A stretch of 39,298 bases of DNA from Sphaerospermopsis sp. SIO1G1 (lineage in GTDB: Bacteria; Cyanobacteriota; Cyanobacteriia; Cyanobacteriales; Nostocaceae). The notes below the pieces were generated by a model. The model worked only from the letters and a program-made list of their open reading frames with translations, was not told the origin of the DNA and did not search any database. Of this stretch, positions 1 to 8,993 are shown piece by piece; position 1 is the first letter of the stretch; each line of letters opens with the position of its first letter. The stretch is taken from NCBI GenBank assembly GCA_010672785.1, contig JAAHFX010000002.1, forward strand, positions 491,368-530,665. The letters run 5' to 3'. Made by a program: the position numbers and the translations under genes.

Positions 1-233
1 GCATCATCCACCTTAACAATTCTTATTGCATTTACCCCAAAAAAGTGCAACCTAGCATTTTTGAGCCAAAATAATTGAGAATGGTGTCAATAAGCTCAAC
101 GCAATTTCAAGGGTCTTGACTTATTTTTCGGTTATGTTAATATTTTTAATTGAATAATCAAAGGCGTTTTTATATCTGACATCAAAAAAGCCCTAATTTC
201 TGGGGTAATAATTTGGATAAAAATAGATACACA
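1..233. repeat. Left copy of a long direct repeat flanking the YD-repeat gene
   Basis: Positions 1-233 match 8442-8674 in the same orientation with only three mismatches that I can see (two near 156-162, one near 220). The match begins at the first base of the window, so this copy may extend further left. It contains a short inverted pair, TTGAGC (60-65) and GCTCAA (94-99), and no convincing gene. The right copy is upstream of the giant minus-strand gene and this copy is downstream of it, so the pair brackets an 8.2-kb segment. This could be the scar of a tandem duplication or of an insertion by recombination. Confidence 0.93.
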
Positions 234-637
234 TATGATCAATTTGATAGATTTTAGGATTTGATCAACAGTAGGAAGGAAAGAACGAAAACCACCAGAA
301 ATTTGCTGTGTAAAAATCTAACATAGGGGTTGCTGAAAAAGTGATCTGTGGAGACTAGGGAACAGGGAAAAGGGAACAGTTTCAAGAGTTGGATAGGAGC
401 GATTTTTCCGTTAACCAGGAATTAAATGCAAGGTTTTTAAGTTTCCACCTGATAAAAGCTTGCACCTTTTTTACCTAAAAATGCTTCAAAGCCCTTACCT
501 GTAAAGTTTTCAGTTTTATTCAACAAACCCTAACATACCTCCGGCAAAAAAGAATAAAGAATGTAGAGACGTTGCATACAAAGTCTCCACAAGGATGTCA
601 AATCAGGTATATTTAATTTTCGCCATATGTCTAATGA
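234..637. other. Spacer with a possible small inverted-repeat element
   Basis: There is no gene here. Positions about 324-534 look like a small non-coding element. The left end TAGGGGTTGCTGAA and the inverse of the right end (TTATTCAACAAACCCTA, 517-533) match at about 14 of 17 bases, and TAACAT occurs at both edges. A similar end, TTCAGCAAACCC, is found near 31774, and an inner segment (AAAGCC, then CCTGTAAA) recurs near 19866-19890. These look like relics of one element family. Positions 563-592 hold a degenerate palindrome (TGTAGAGAC to GTCTCCACA) just downstream of the giant gene, which could help stop its transcription. Confidence 0.5.
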
Positions 638-3600
638 TTAGACAGTCGCAAAATCAACACTGACAATCACATCATTAAAGTCTTGATCACCTCCACCAGC
701 TAAATCTTCAAAGCCGAATGTATTATCACCAAGTAAGCGGATGTGATCAACTCTATCACTATTTCCATTTAAGAAGGAGAAGTAAACTTCCGCATTATTG
801 TTCACTGCTTCCTCAAAAGTTCCATCCACAACAATAAATGGAGCGAGGATATTACCACCATCAAAACTACCGTTAAATGTAGCTGTTTGTTGATTATCAG
901 TTCTCAACAAATCTAAACTAGTTATTCGGTTTGCTAAAGCAGCTTGTGTATATCCATCATCTCCAGGATTGATATCAGCAACACCATCTCCAGAGGTATC
1001 AATACCACCATTTGCATCAGCAACTACATAGAAACCAATTAAATTATCAAAATTAGCTTCTCTGTGTACCGTTGCACTTACAGTCACAGGAGCAACAAGA
1101 TCAGTTAAATCAATCAATTCTTGTTGAGTAGTAGCCTGTAAATTGGAGTAAAGTGCCGAACTTTCTTGAGTAATTTCTACTCTTAATCCCAAATTTTGGA
1201 AACTATCAGCACCTTCTTGATCTGACCAACTTAAATTTAATCCTTCTGTGCTAAAATCAGAAACTTGCAGATTATTAGAATTAGATAAGAACACGGACAA
1301 ATTGGTACTACCAGTGGATTGTAATTGAGTTAATGCAGTGTCAGTAGTTCCATTTGAGATTAAATAGAAAGCTAACCGAGAATCACCATTAACTTCTAGA
1401 ACGCGTTGAATATCTGCTAATTCAAAACCACTGGGACGGTTAGAAATTGCTGAAAAAATGATTTTTGATCTTTCTAAGGCTGATCTTAAATAACCATCTG
1501 AACCAGGAGCATTACCATCAACATTACCATCTTCATCGTCAACTACAAAGACACCAACCTCATTAACATTTGTGGTTTGATTATTCACCAAAGTAAACTT
1601 GAGGTTAGCGGGGGTATTTCCTTCCAAAGCAAAGAAACCGTTTGCACTTTGGGCAACATTAAACTCAGTCAATGATACTTCACTGATATCAGTTAAATTA
1701 ATGGTGACATTAGCAGTATCGCTTTCATTTCCTGAATCCGTTGCTGCAACTTCTAAATTAAAACTAGAAGTATTTTCAAAATCTATGTCATCACTATCAT
1801 TGACAGTAATTAACCCAGTTGAAGAATCAATTGCAAAAGCTAAATCACCATCATTATCTAAATCCAAATTACCTGCGAGAATGGCAAAAGCTAAAGCTTG
1901 ATTTTCTGGATCTGTAGCAGTGATAGTACCAACTTCTGTTCCTTCTAAACTGTTTTCTTCTACAGTAAGGGTTTGATCTTCAACCGTAGGTGCTGAATTA
2001 TCTAATGTAGTGACTGTTGTAGTTGTATCTGCAACCGTGGGAACTGCTTCTTCATTACCCACATTATCAGTAGCTACACTGTAGAAACCATAGGTTTGAT
2101 TGAGTTCACCAGTGTACGTTGCTGAGGTAGCAGTAATATTATCTTGCCAGAGTGTAAATTCTCCACCATTTTCAGAAACATAAACATCATAGGAAGCAAT
2201 ACCACTACCATCATCTGTTCCACCCCAGGAGACTGTGAAGAATTGAGAAACATTGGCCGCTAAAGCTGTGACTGCACTGGTAGGATCGCCAATATCTATG
2301 GTGTTAAAGATAGGAGGAGTATTAATTGCTTCGTTGGTGTCAAAAACGATAGCTGCTTCCGCATCTAAACGAGTACCAGTAGTGAGGTTGTCTTGGGGTT
2401 GAATAGTATAACGAACAAAACCTTCACCATCACCATCAGTATTGGGAGGTAAGAAACCATCATCTACACCTGTAGCTAGTAGTCCGGTTTCTGGATCAAT
2501 GGTTGTCAAAGTCCAAGTGACTATACCTGTGGTTGCATCCAGACTAGCGTCAAAGTCAACCAATGCACCGATACTATTTCTGAGGTCTAAACGTTCGCTG
2601 TAGCTTTGTAAACCATCAGGTACATCAACTACTATGTCACCAAAACCAAAATCACCTAGTTCAAAGGTGCTGAAATCAAAGTCAGAGTCAAGGGTTTGGG
2701 TAATGGTAACTAAAACTGCGGGGGCGGTAGCTTGTTCAGCTTCGTTTTCAAAGCGGATCGTATAGGGAAGAACTTCGGGTGAGTTGATCCAACCTTCTGC
2801 ACCAAAACCATTAGGTCCGATGATGTCGTTGGGATCAAAGGATGCAACTATGTCAGTTGCAGCATTAGCAAGATCAGTTCCAAACAGAGAACCTGTTGCT
2901 CCACCTAAAACACTGTTTCTTAACCAACTGGGAACGCGGAGTATCTTTTGTAGTGATGAGGAATATCTATTTCCGAATCCAGCAGTATTAACATATCCAC
3001 CACCAATTACACCTCCACCACGAGCGTAAGGATCTATCTTGTAATGGAATTTTGGACTAACAAATTCTCCATTCAGACGACCTAATGGATGATTTTTGTC
3101 TGTTAACCATTTTGGTATAAATCTGTTATGGGAAGCACTGTTGGGATTTGTAAATCGCGATGGAATACCATGTGAAAATTGTTTCCCTATTTGTGATGAT
3201 ATCTTGGTGGTATTTCTAAATGCTGCTGTTGCACCACCACCTATTGCACCCAAACCTGCGGAAATACCTACACTTCCCCAGTCAATATCTACAATATCTC
3301 CAGCATCACCACCATTAACAAGATAATCAACAGAATTTGCACCAACTTGGATGGCTACATCTGTAGCTGCTCCTGTTAAAGCACCAATTCCTGCTGCAAC
3401 CAATACTGGTACAAAGAATAGGTTTCCAGATGGGTCAGTATAACTGATGGGGTTATTGAAAGTGTAGCGATAAAAATTGTTGTCTCCTCCTGCAATTCCT
3501 ATTTGGTCTGGACTGAGGAAATTACCTGTGGTTGAGTCATAAAACCTTGCACGCATGAAGTCTAAACCATGCGCTTCTTCTGTTACACCCCACTGACCGG

Positions 3601-6600
3601 CAAATTCAAAGGGGTTAGCAATGGTCTCGGTTTCAAAAATATCCTGACCAAAGGGTGTGTAGAAGTAGCGGTTAACTTGAGAACCTGCTGCATTGGTTAA
3701 ACCGACGGTAGAACCGATGGCGTTAGAATCAAAGTAAGCACTTTCATTACCATCATTGCGACTAACTAACCCAATACCATAATTGTAGTTAGCAATTAAA
3801 TTCCCAGCACCATCATATTCAGCGATCGCATCCCCAAAACCAAAGGGATCTATTAAATATTCTGTGCGTTGGCCGTTGTAAATGGTTGCAGTTCGATTTC
3901 CTAGTGCGTCATATTCGTACTGAGTTTGAATACCGTTAGGTTCAACAACTCGGATCAGCCGGTTTTCGTTGTTATATTCATAGTTCCAAGTGTTACCACC
4001 TTCGGTTTTGGAAATTAAGTTACCGTCTGCATCGTAGTCATAAACAGTCTCACCTACACTTTCGTATTGATTGAGATTGTTAGTGGTGTATTCTGTGGTT
4101 TCAGTGTTAACTATGGTTCTAATGCGGTTTCCTACTGCATCATAAACATAGCTGATATCTTGGTTAGCAATTTCGGCGTTGGTAGAGGTAAATACTGCAC
4201 CTGTTAACTGACCGATCGCATCGTAACTATATGTCCATTCTCCATCTAGGGTTGTAACTCCCGTTTGTCTTCCCAAGATGTCGTAACTATAGTCAAACTG
4301 AGAGTTAACGGAATCATCAGGAGCATAGTTAACAATATTGGTAAGTTGACCAACGGTGTCAAAGGTATAGGTGGTGTAAGTTCCGTTACCGTTATCTTCT
4401 CTGGTTAAGCGACCTAAGTCATCATAGGTGTAATCAACTATGGAATTTCCATCACCATCACTTAAACCAGCTAAACGTCCGATACTATCGTAACTGTAGT
4501 TAACGGTATTACCACTCTGATCAGTCATGCTAGTGCGGCGATTACTAGCATCGTAGGTGTAAGCTAGAAAACGACCGTTAGCGTAGGTGATTTGTGTCAG
4601 GCGATCGCTGGCATCATATTCTAAGCTGGTTGTACCCCTACTATCAGTCGCAGAAGTTAAGTTCCCTCTATCATCGTAGGTATACTCTAAAACAGAACCA
4701 TCTGCATTTTCCTGGCGAGTTAACTGACTGCGAGTGTTGTAAGTGTAGGAAATTCCCTGTTCACGACGGTTGACAGACTGGGTAATATTTCCCTGTGTAT
4801 CGTAGCTAAAGCTTTCACTACTAGCGTCTGCATAATTAATGGCCAGTAAATTACCTGCATCATCATAATTGTAGGTAATCGCATTACCACGAGCATCAGT
4901 TACACTTTGCAGGAGACTAAAGTTAGATTCGTAGGTAAACTCTACTTTTTGTCCTAAAGCATTTACCTGACTGGTTAAGTTACCCAACTGATCATAGGTA
5001 AAACCTAATACGCTATTATCAGGTGCGGTAACTTGAATCGGATTCCCTAACCGGTCATAACTAATCTGTAAAGTCCTACCCAGAGCATCTTGTAACTGAC
5101 CAACCTGACCACGATCATTGAGGAAAAATTGCGTGGTTGCACTGTTAGCATTAGTAACAGTTACTTCGCCATTGTCACCGTAGCTATAGTTAACTTCCTC
5201 TGCACCTTCGTTAAAACTCTCTTTAATCAGTCTGCCAAAGGTATCATATTCAAATGTAGCTGTAATACCACTAGCATCGGTAACTGAGGTAATCGCAAAG
5301 TTGTCATCATAGGTATAAGTTGTTGTCCCTTCCACTGAAGAAACACTCAGTAATAGTTCCCCGGTTTCATCGTAGGTGTAAGTAGTAGTGCGGTTAGCTG
5401 AATCTGTAACACTAACTACACGATTGTTTGCATCACGAGTCAGAGTCAAAGCATCACCATTACTAGCTAATAACCCAGTTAACTGACCATCTGTATATTC
5501 CGCAGTAATTTGGTTATCGTTGCTATCAGCAATAAAATCTAAACTACCATCTGCACGGAAAACAGTAACAGTACCACCAAGTTCTTCTAAGCGATAAACA
5601 TCCTCTTCTAAAGTCAGACTACCATAGTCACCATCTACAGGAACATAATTACCATCTTCTAGGTTAAACAGTCGTAGTGTTCCCGCATTTTCAATAGTGA
5701 CATTGCCATCTGTATCAGTAATTGCGCGGATATCACCAATAAAAAAGCGACCACGACCAAAAGAACCTAAACTATAGCGCTGTGCTAAAGATTGATAATC
5801 ACTAACTTGCTGGAATTCAAACCCAATCAGACGATCAACACTACTAACATATTCTCCCTGCTGACTGAGATAATTAGCATTATTTACTAGTAATGTTTGA
5901 TACTCGCCCGCAGTATTGCCAACGGAAGCAATAAAGTTATCATAAATTGCATTCCAAGCATCCTCACTTAAGTTACTAGGTTGGGTTTGGGTACGGAAAC
6001 TTTCCCAGTTAACTACTTCATTTGCGGCAACAGTATCAACTGTAAAATTAATTTGTTGTCCTACAGTCGTAGTAGGTTCAAACTCAATCCGAAAACTACC
6101 GCTTGCACCTGGTGCTAAAATACCAGCTAAAGCTTCATTGTTAATCCCTAAAAACTGAATCGTATTATCTGTAAATTCTGTTTGTCCAGGTAAACGGAAT
6201 CTTGCACCTTCAGCTTCTAAACGTAGTAAGGGAGCGGAAACGTCTGTATCACCAACATTTTGATAAGTGACAGTAACAACATCTGTACCAAAAGAACGGA
6301 TTCGACTAGGAGAGCTTAAATTAACTGCAATTTCTCCTACAAATCCTAAATTAACATTAAACGCATCCTCGGCGGTAACAGTTCCTGCTGTATCTGTGAC
6401 ACGCACATCGTAAGCTGCAAAATCCACACCCACTAGGTCAAAGGATGCAGAGATGGTTGTATCATTTAACCAAACTACGTTAGTAGCAACAATTTCAGTT
6501 CCAGAAGCATCAACTAAAACAACTTCCGCAGCGGAGGTAAATCTATTCCCTTCAATAGTAATGGTAGTTGTTCCCGCATTGCTACCAGCATCGGGAGAAA

Positions 6601-7798
6601 CACTCAGAATTTGCAAAGGTTCAGGAATTGGTGTACCTGTAACTTCTAAGGTGTAAGGGGTAGTATCAGGTTGATAGCGGAAAACTCTTAAATAGTAAGT
6701 TCCCTCATCTAAGTCCAATTCCTCTGATAATTCTCCAGGAATACCTTCCCCTGCGGAAATACTTTGAATTTGCACACCGCGACTATCTAAAATAGCCACA
6801 TCTGCATTAGCAGTTAAACCAGTGAATGATAAGTCAAAACTACTACTGTCAGTTAATTCAAATTGGAAGAAGTCGTTAGCGTCAATTCCACCGATAAAGT
6901 CCCGTAAAACTTGAGTACCATTAAGAATATTTAGGTTTAATGCTGTGGGTAGAGTATTGGGAACACCATCAGGGACAGTTGAATCTAAAGCATCTGGAGA
7001 ACCTAAACCGAAAAGTGTGGTTGTTGTATAGTTTGTAGACTGTCCAGCAGCTAAACTAAAGCTATTTCTAAGTGCTAGGGTAATGTCGTAGGGTGAAGCA
7101 TCCACGAATTGATCATCATCAGGTCCATCACCTGTGATTTCACCATCCAATTCTACACCTTCAACAATTCTGCTTCGGAGTCCTGAGAAAGAATCTATTT
7201 CATAACGTCCCGGTTCTTCCCTTGAACCACCACTAGCGGTAATTCCTAAAAAAGTTGTAGATAAAAATGGATTATCTCCGCTATCCGTCTCAAACAGGAT
7301 TTCTTGTCCACCTCTTAGTAAACGACCTCCAGAGTCTTGAATACTACCATCAAACTGTAAATCACCGTCAATGTAGCGAATTAATTCAAAATCAATAGCT
7401 TCGCTGGTTGGGTTAGTGATGTTATAGGTTTGAATCAGGGTACTACCGGTTCTCACTCCGTCATCAAAGATAGGTATTACTTCTTGGGTCAGACCAAAGT
7501 TAAGACTACCAAAACTGAAAGCACTGGTCGCATTTTGTAAACTTTCAGTAATAAAACCTGGATTTTCTAAACCTCCAGAACTACCAATATCACCAGTAGT
7601 CAGGAAAGTTCTTGTCCCTTCATTGCCAATTCTAATTGCAACTCCTGATTCAAAGGTTGTTCCGGCTTCTTCCTGTTCACCCACAGGATCGTAAAAAGCA
7701 TCCGTAGAACTCAAACCAACACTAGAACCAAAAGCACCAAAAGCATCTAATTCTACTCTTACACTACCATCACCCGCAGGTGTTAAGAGGTTAGCCAT
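638..7798 (-). CDS. Giant YD/RHS-repeat surface or secreted protein with PPC, TIG, cadherin-like and DUF4114 domains
   Basis: The product has 2386 residues and I found no cysteine in it. Visible layout: a beta-rich N-terminal part (1-290); a bacterial pre-peptidase C-terminal (PPC) domain (about 300-386); an IPT/TIG domain (about 392-484); about 25 YD repeats (roughly 770-1400); an RHS core with RARFYDSTTGNFLSPDQIG near 1414-1437; a hydrophobic Gly/Ala segment and a basic insert (about 1456-1648); a beta domain starting FDPNDIIGPNGFG; a fibronectin III-like domain (about 1833-1916); a cadherin-like domain (about 1936-2036); two related segments with a PGxxGYxxAAL-type motif; and a C-terminal DUF4114 ending GGGDQDFNDVIVSVDF. 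No classical signal peptide is visible. Type I secretion by a C-terminal signal is an inference from the acidic, Cys-free, DUF4114-ended form. The start follows AGAGGAA about 10 bases upstream. The exact role, such as adhesin, toxin carrier or sheath component, cannot be read from the sequence. Confidence 0.9.
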   Translation of the reverse strand: MANLLTPAGDGSVRVELDAFGAFGSSVGLSSTDAFYDPVGEQEEAGTTFESGVAIRIGNEGTRTFLTTGDIGSSGGLENPGFITESLQNATSAFSFGSLNFGLTQEVIPIFDDGVRTGSTLIQTYNITNPTSEAIDFELIRYIDGDLQFDGSIQDSGGRLLRGGQEILFETDSGDNPFLSTTFLGITASGGSREEPGRYEIDSFSGLRSRIVEGVELDGEITGDGPDDDQFVDASPYDITLALRNSFSLAAGQSTNYTTTTLFGLGSPDALDSTVPDGVPNTLPTALNLNILNGTQVLRDFIGGIDANDFFQFELTDSSSFDLSFTGLTANADVAILDSRGVQIQSISAGEGIPGELSEELDLDEGTYYLRVFRYQPDTTPYTLEVTGTPIPEPLQILSVSPDAGSNAGTTTITIEGNRFTSAAEVVLVDASGTEIVATNVVWLNDTTISASFDLVGVDFAAYDVRVTDTAGTVTAEDAFNVNLGFVGEIAVNLSSPSRIRSFGTDVVTVTYQNVGDTDVSAPLLRLEAEGARFRLPGQTEFTDNTIQFLGINNEALAGILAPGASGSFRIEFEPTTTVGQQINFTVDTVAANEVVNWESFRTQTQPSNLSEDAWNAIYDNFIASVGNTAGEYQTLLVNNANYLSQQGEYVSSVDRLIGFEFQQVSDYQSLAQRYSLGSFGRGRFFIGDIRAITDTDGNVTIENAGTLRLFNLEDGNYVPVDGDYGSLTLEEDVYRLEELGGTVTVFRADGSLDFIADSNDNQITAEYTDGQLTGLLASNGDALTLTRDANNRVVSVTDSANRTTTYTYDETGELLLSVSSVEGTTTYTYDDNFAITSVTDASGITATFEYDTFGRLIKESFNEGAEEVNYSYGDNGEVTVTNANSATTQFFLNDRGQVGQLQDALGRTLQISYDRLGNPIQVTAPDNSVLGFTYDQLGNLTSQVNALGQKVEFTYESNFSLLQSVTDARGNAITYNYDDAGNLLAINYADASSESFSYDTQGNITQSVNRREQGISYTYNTRSQLTRQENADGSVLEYTYDDRGNLTSATDSRGTTSLEYDASDRLTQITYANGRFLAYTYDASNRRTSMTDQSGNTVNYSYDSIGRLAGLSDGDGNSIVDYTYDDLGRLTREDNGNGTYTTYTFDTVGQLTNIVNYAPDDSVNSQFDYSYDILGRQTGVTTLDGEWTYSYDAIGQLTGAVFTSTNAEIANQDISYVYDAVGNRIRTIVNTETTEYTTNNLNQYESVGETVYDYDADGNLISKTEGGNTWNYEYNNENRLIRVVEPNGIQTQYEYDALGNRTATIYNGQRTEYLIDPFGFGDAIAEYDGAGNLIANYNYGIGLVSRNDGNESAYFDSNAIGSTVGLTNAAGSQVNRYFYTPFGQDIFETETIANPFEFAGQWGVTEEAHGLDFMRARFYDSTTGNFLSPDQIGIAGGDNNFYRYTFNNPISYTDPSGNLFFVPVLVAAGIGALTGAATDVAIQVGANSVDYLVNGGDAGDIVDIDWGSVGISAGLGAIGGGATAAFRNTTKISSQIGKQFSHGIPSRFTNPNSASHNRFIPKWLTDKNHPLGRLNGEFVSPKFHYKIDPYARGGGVIGGGYVNTAGFGNRYSSSLQKILRVPSWLRNSVLGGATGSLFGTDLANAATDIVASFDPNDIIGPNGFGAEGWINSPEVLPYTIRFENEAEQATAPAVLVTITQTLDSDFDFSTFELGDFGFGDIVVDVPDGLQSYSERLDLRNSIGALVDFDASLDATTGIVTWTLTTIDPETGLLATGVDDGFLPPNTDGDGEGFVRYTIQPQDNLTTGTRLDAEAAIVFDTNEAINTPPIFNTIDIGDPTSAVTALAANVSQFFTVSWGGTDDGSGIASYDVYVSENGGEFTLWQDNITATSATYTGELNQTYGFYSVATDNVGNEEAVPTVADTTTTVTTLDNSAPTVEDQTLTVEENSLEGTEVGTITATDPENQALAFAILAGNLDLDNDGDLAFAIDSSTGLITVNDSDDIDFENTSSFNLEVAATDSGNESDTANVTINLTDISEVSLTEFNVAQSANGFFALEGNTPANLKFTLVNNQTTNVNEVGVFVVDDEDGNVDGNAPGSDGYLRSALERSKIIFSAISNRPSGFELADIQRVLEVNGDSRLAFYLISNGTTDTALTQLQSTGSTNLSVFLSNSNNLQVSDFSTEGLNLSWSDQEGADSFQNLGLRVEITQESSALYSNLQATTQQELIDLTDLVAPVTVSATVHREANFDNLIGFYVVADANGGIDTSGDGVADINPGDDGYTQAALANRITSLDLLRTDNQQTATFNGSFDGGNILAPFIVVDGTFEEAVNNNAEVYFSFLNGNSDRVDHIRLLGDNTFGFEDLAGGGDQDFNDVIVSVDFATV

Positions 7799-8441
7799 TG
7801 ATATTGTTTCCTCTAGAGTATAAAATGATTCGTCAAAAATTTAGCTCATAATATTACATAAGTAAAGTGTCTGGATTAAAGTTGTTTAATTGTAAATAAC
7901 GATGTAAATAGTATAATGGAAGGGTTTGAGTGTGATTAGTTATCAAACATAGTAATAATTATTTACTTTGACTGAAAAAATAATTTTTACATATAAGTAA
8001 ATATATTTTTACTTTTGATATCCCCGTTAGATCCTAATTTTAGATATGCGTTGCTTAAGTCTCATTAATAATATTGAAACATTTATAGTGTCAGAATTTC
8101 AAAGTTAGATATAGATATTTCGCCTGATATTGGCAAAATACACCTGCTTGTTATTAATAAAAGTCTTCTGTTATTGATAATAAAGAACTAAGAATTAAGG
8201 CCTTGCAGTTTGCGAGCGATCACTCTTACCAATGTTAAGAAAGTTCCATCTGTGGATAGGCTGAGTTAGATTTAGGGCGATATAAAAAAAAATTTAGTAT
8301 CCCAAGAGGGGCTGTTTCAACATTCTCTAAAGTTGAACTTTATCAGTTATCAGTTATTATTTTTCGCAGTTTACTGTAATCTAATACTTGAGAAAATAAA
8401 AGATAATCATAACAGTTTTACAGTAATTTTAGCTCTTTTTA
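7799..8441. other. Upstream region of the giant YD-repeat gene
   Basis: This 640-bp AT-rich stretch must hold the promoter of the minus-strand YD-repeat gene, since the next gene on that strand lies beyond 8993. I see no coding potential. A plus-strand frame of 60 codons at 8333-8515 starts here but runs into the long direct repeat and has no family likeness. Near 8340 there is a short CAGTTATCAGTTATT heptamer remnant. I could not place a promoter with confidence. Confidence 0.5.
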
Positions 8442-8674
8442 GCATCATCCACCTTAACAATTCTTATTGCATTTACCCCAAAAAAGTGCAACCTAGCATT
8501 TTTGAGCCAAAATAATTGAGAATGGTGTCAATAAGCTCAACGCAATTTCAAGGGTCTTGACTTATTTTTCGGTTATGTTAATATTTTCAATTGGATAATC
8601 AAAGGCGTTTTTATATCTGACATCAAAAAAGCCCTAATTTCTGGGGTAATAATTTGGATAACAATAGATACACA
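8442..8674. repeat. Right copy of the long direct repeat
   Basis: This copy is nearly identical to positions 1-233 and has the same orientation. Sequence on its right (from 8675) does not match 234 onwards, so the repeat ends at 233/8674. Whether homology continues on the left (before 8442, before position 1) cannot be seen in this window. It lies about 640 bases upstream of the start of the giant YD-repeat gene. Confidence 0.93.
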
Positions 8675-8897
8675 CACATCAACAATTAATCTACTTAATA
8701 GATAGAATATATTGCATTGTTTGTAGAGCGATCGCTCAGTTATTTCGGAATATAAATTCTACCAACTGCGTTTAATTTTGCAACTCATATTTTCCTCCTC
8801 TGCGATCTCTGTGCCTCTGCGGTTAATTCCCTAATAAATTTGGGCATTACTTGGGTATGATTTTAGATATTAGATAATTGAAACTCCATATTAATAT

Positions 8898-8992
8898 CAG
8901 GACTTACGCAAAATATCTCTTGTAAACATCTTACCTTCCTTTCCTTCGCGTCCTTCGTGGTTCATTCTTCCGTAACTTCTGTGTCAGTCCTG
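8898..8992. mobile_element. MITE-like element, family 1, copy 1
   Basis: The element has terminal inverted repeats: CAGGACTTACGCA at the left, and GTGTCAGTCCTG at the right, which is the inverse with one or two changes. The inside carries the CTTCGCGTCCTTCGTGGTT-type text seen in the other copies. It encodes nothing. Its right end is one base from the last base of the antiporter stop codon (8994-8996, minus strand), so it forms the 3' flank of that gene. Related copies are at 22656-22746, 24256-24346, about 29084-29177 and 36809-36890. Confidence 0.8.
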
Positions 8993-8993
8993 A

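Noticed and set aside
8333..8515. Plus-strand frame of 60 codons near the right direct repeat
   Set aside because: Its second half is repeat sequence, the first part is a heptamer remnant, and it has no family likeness or ribosome site.
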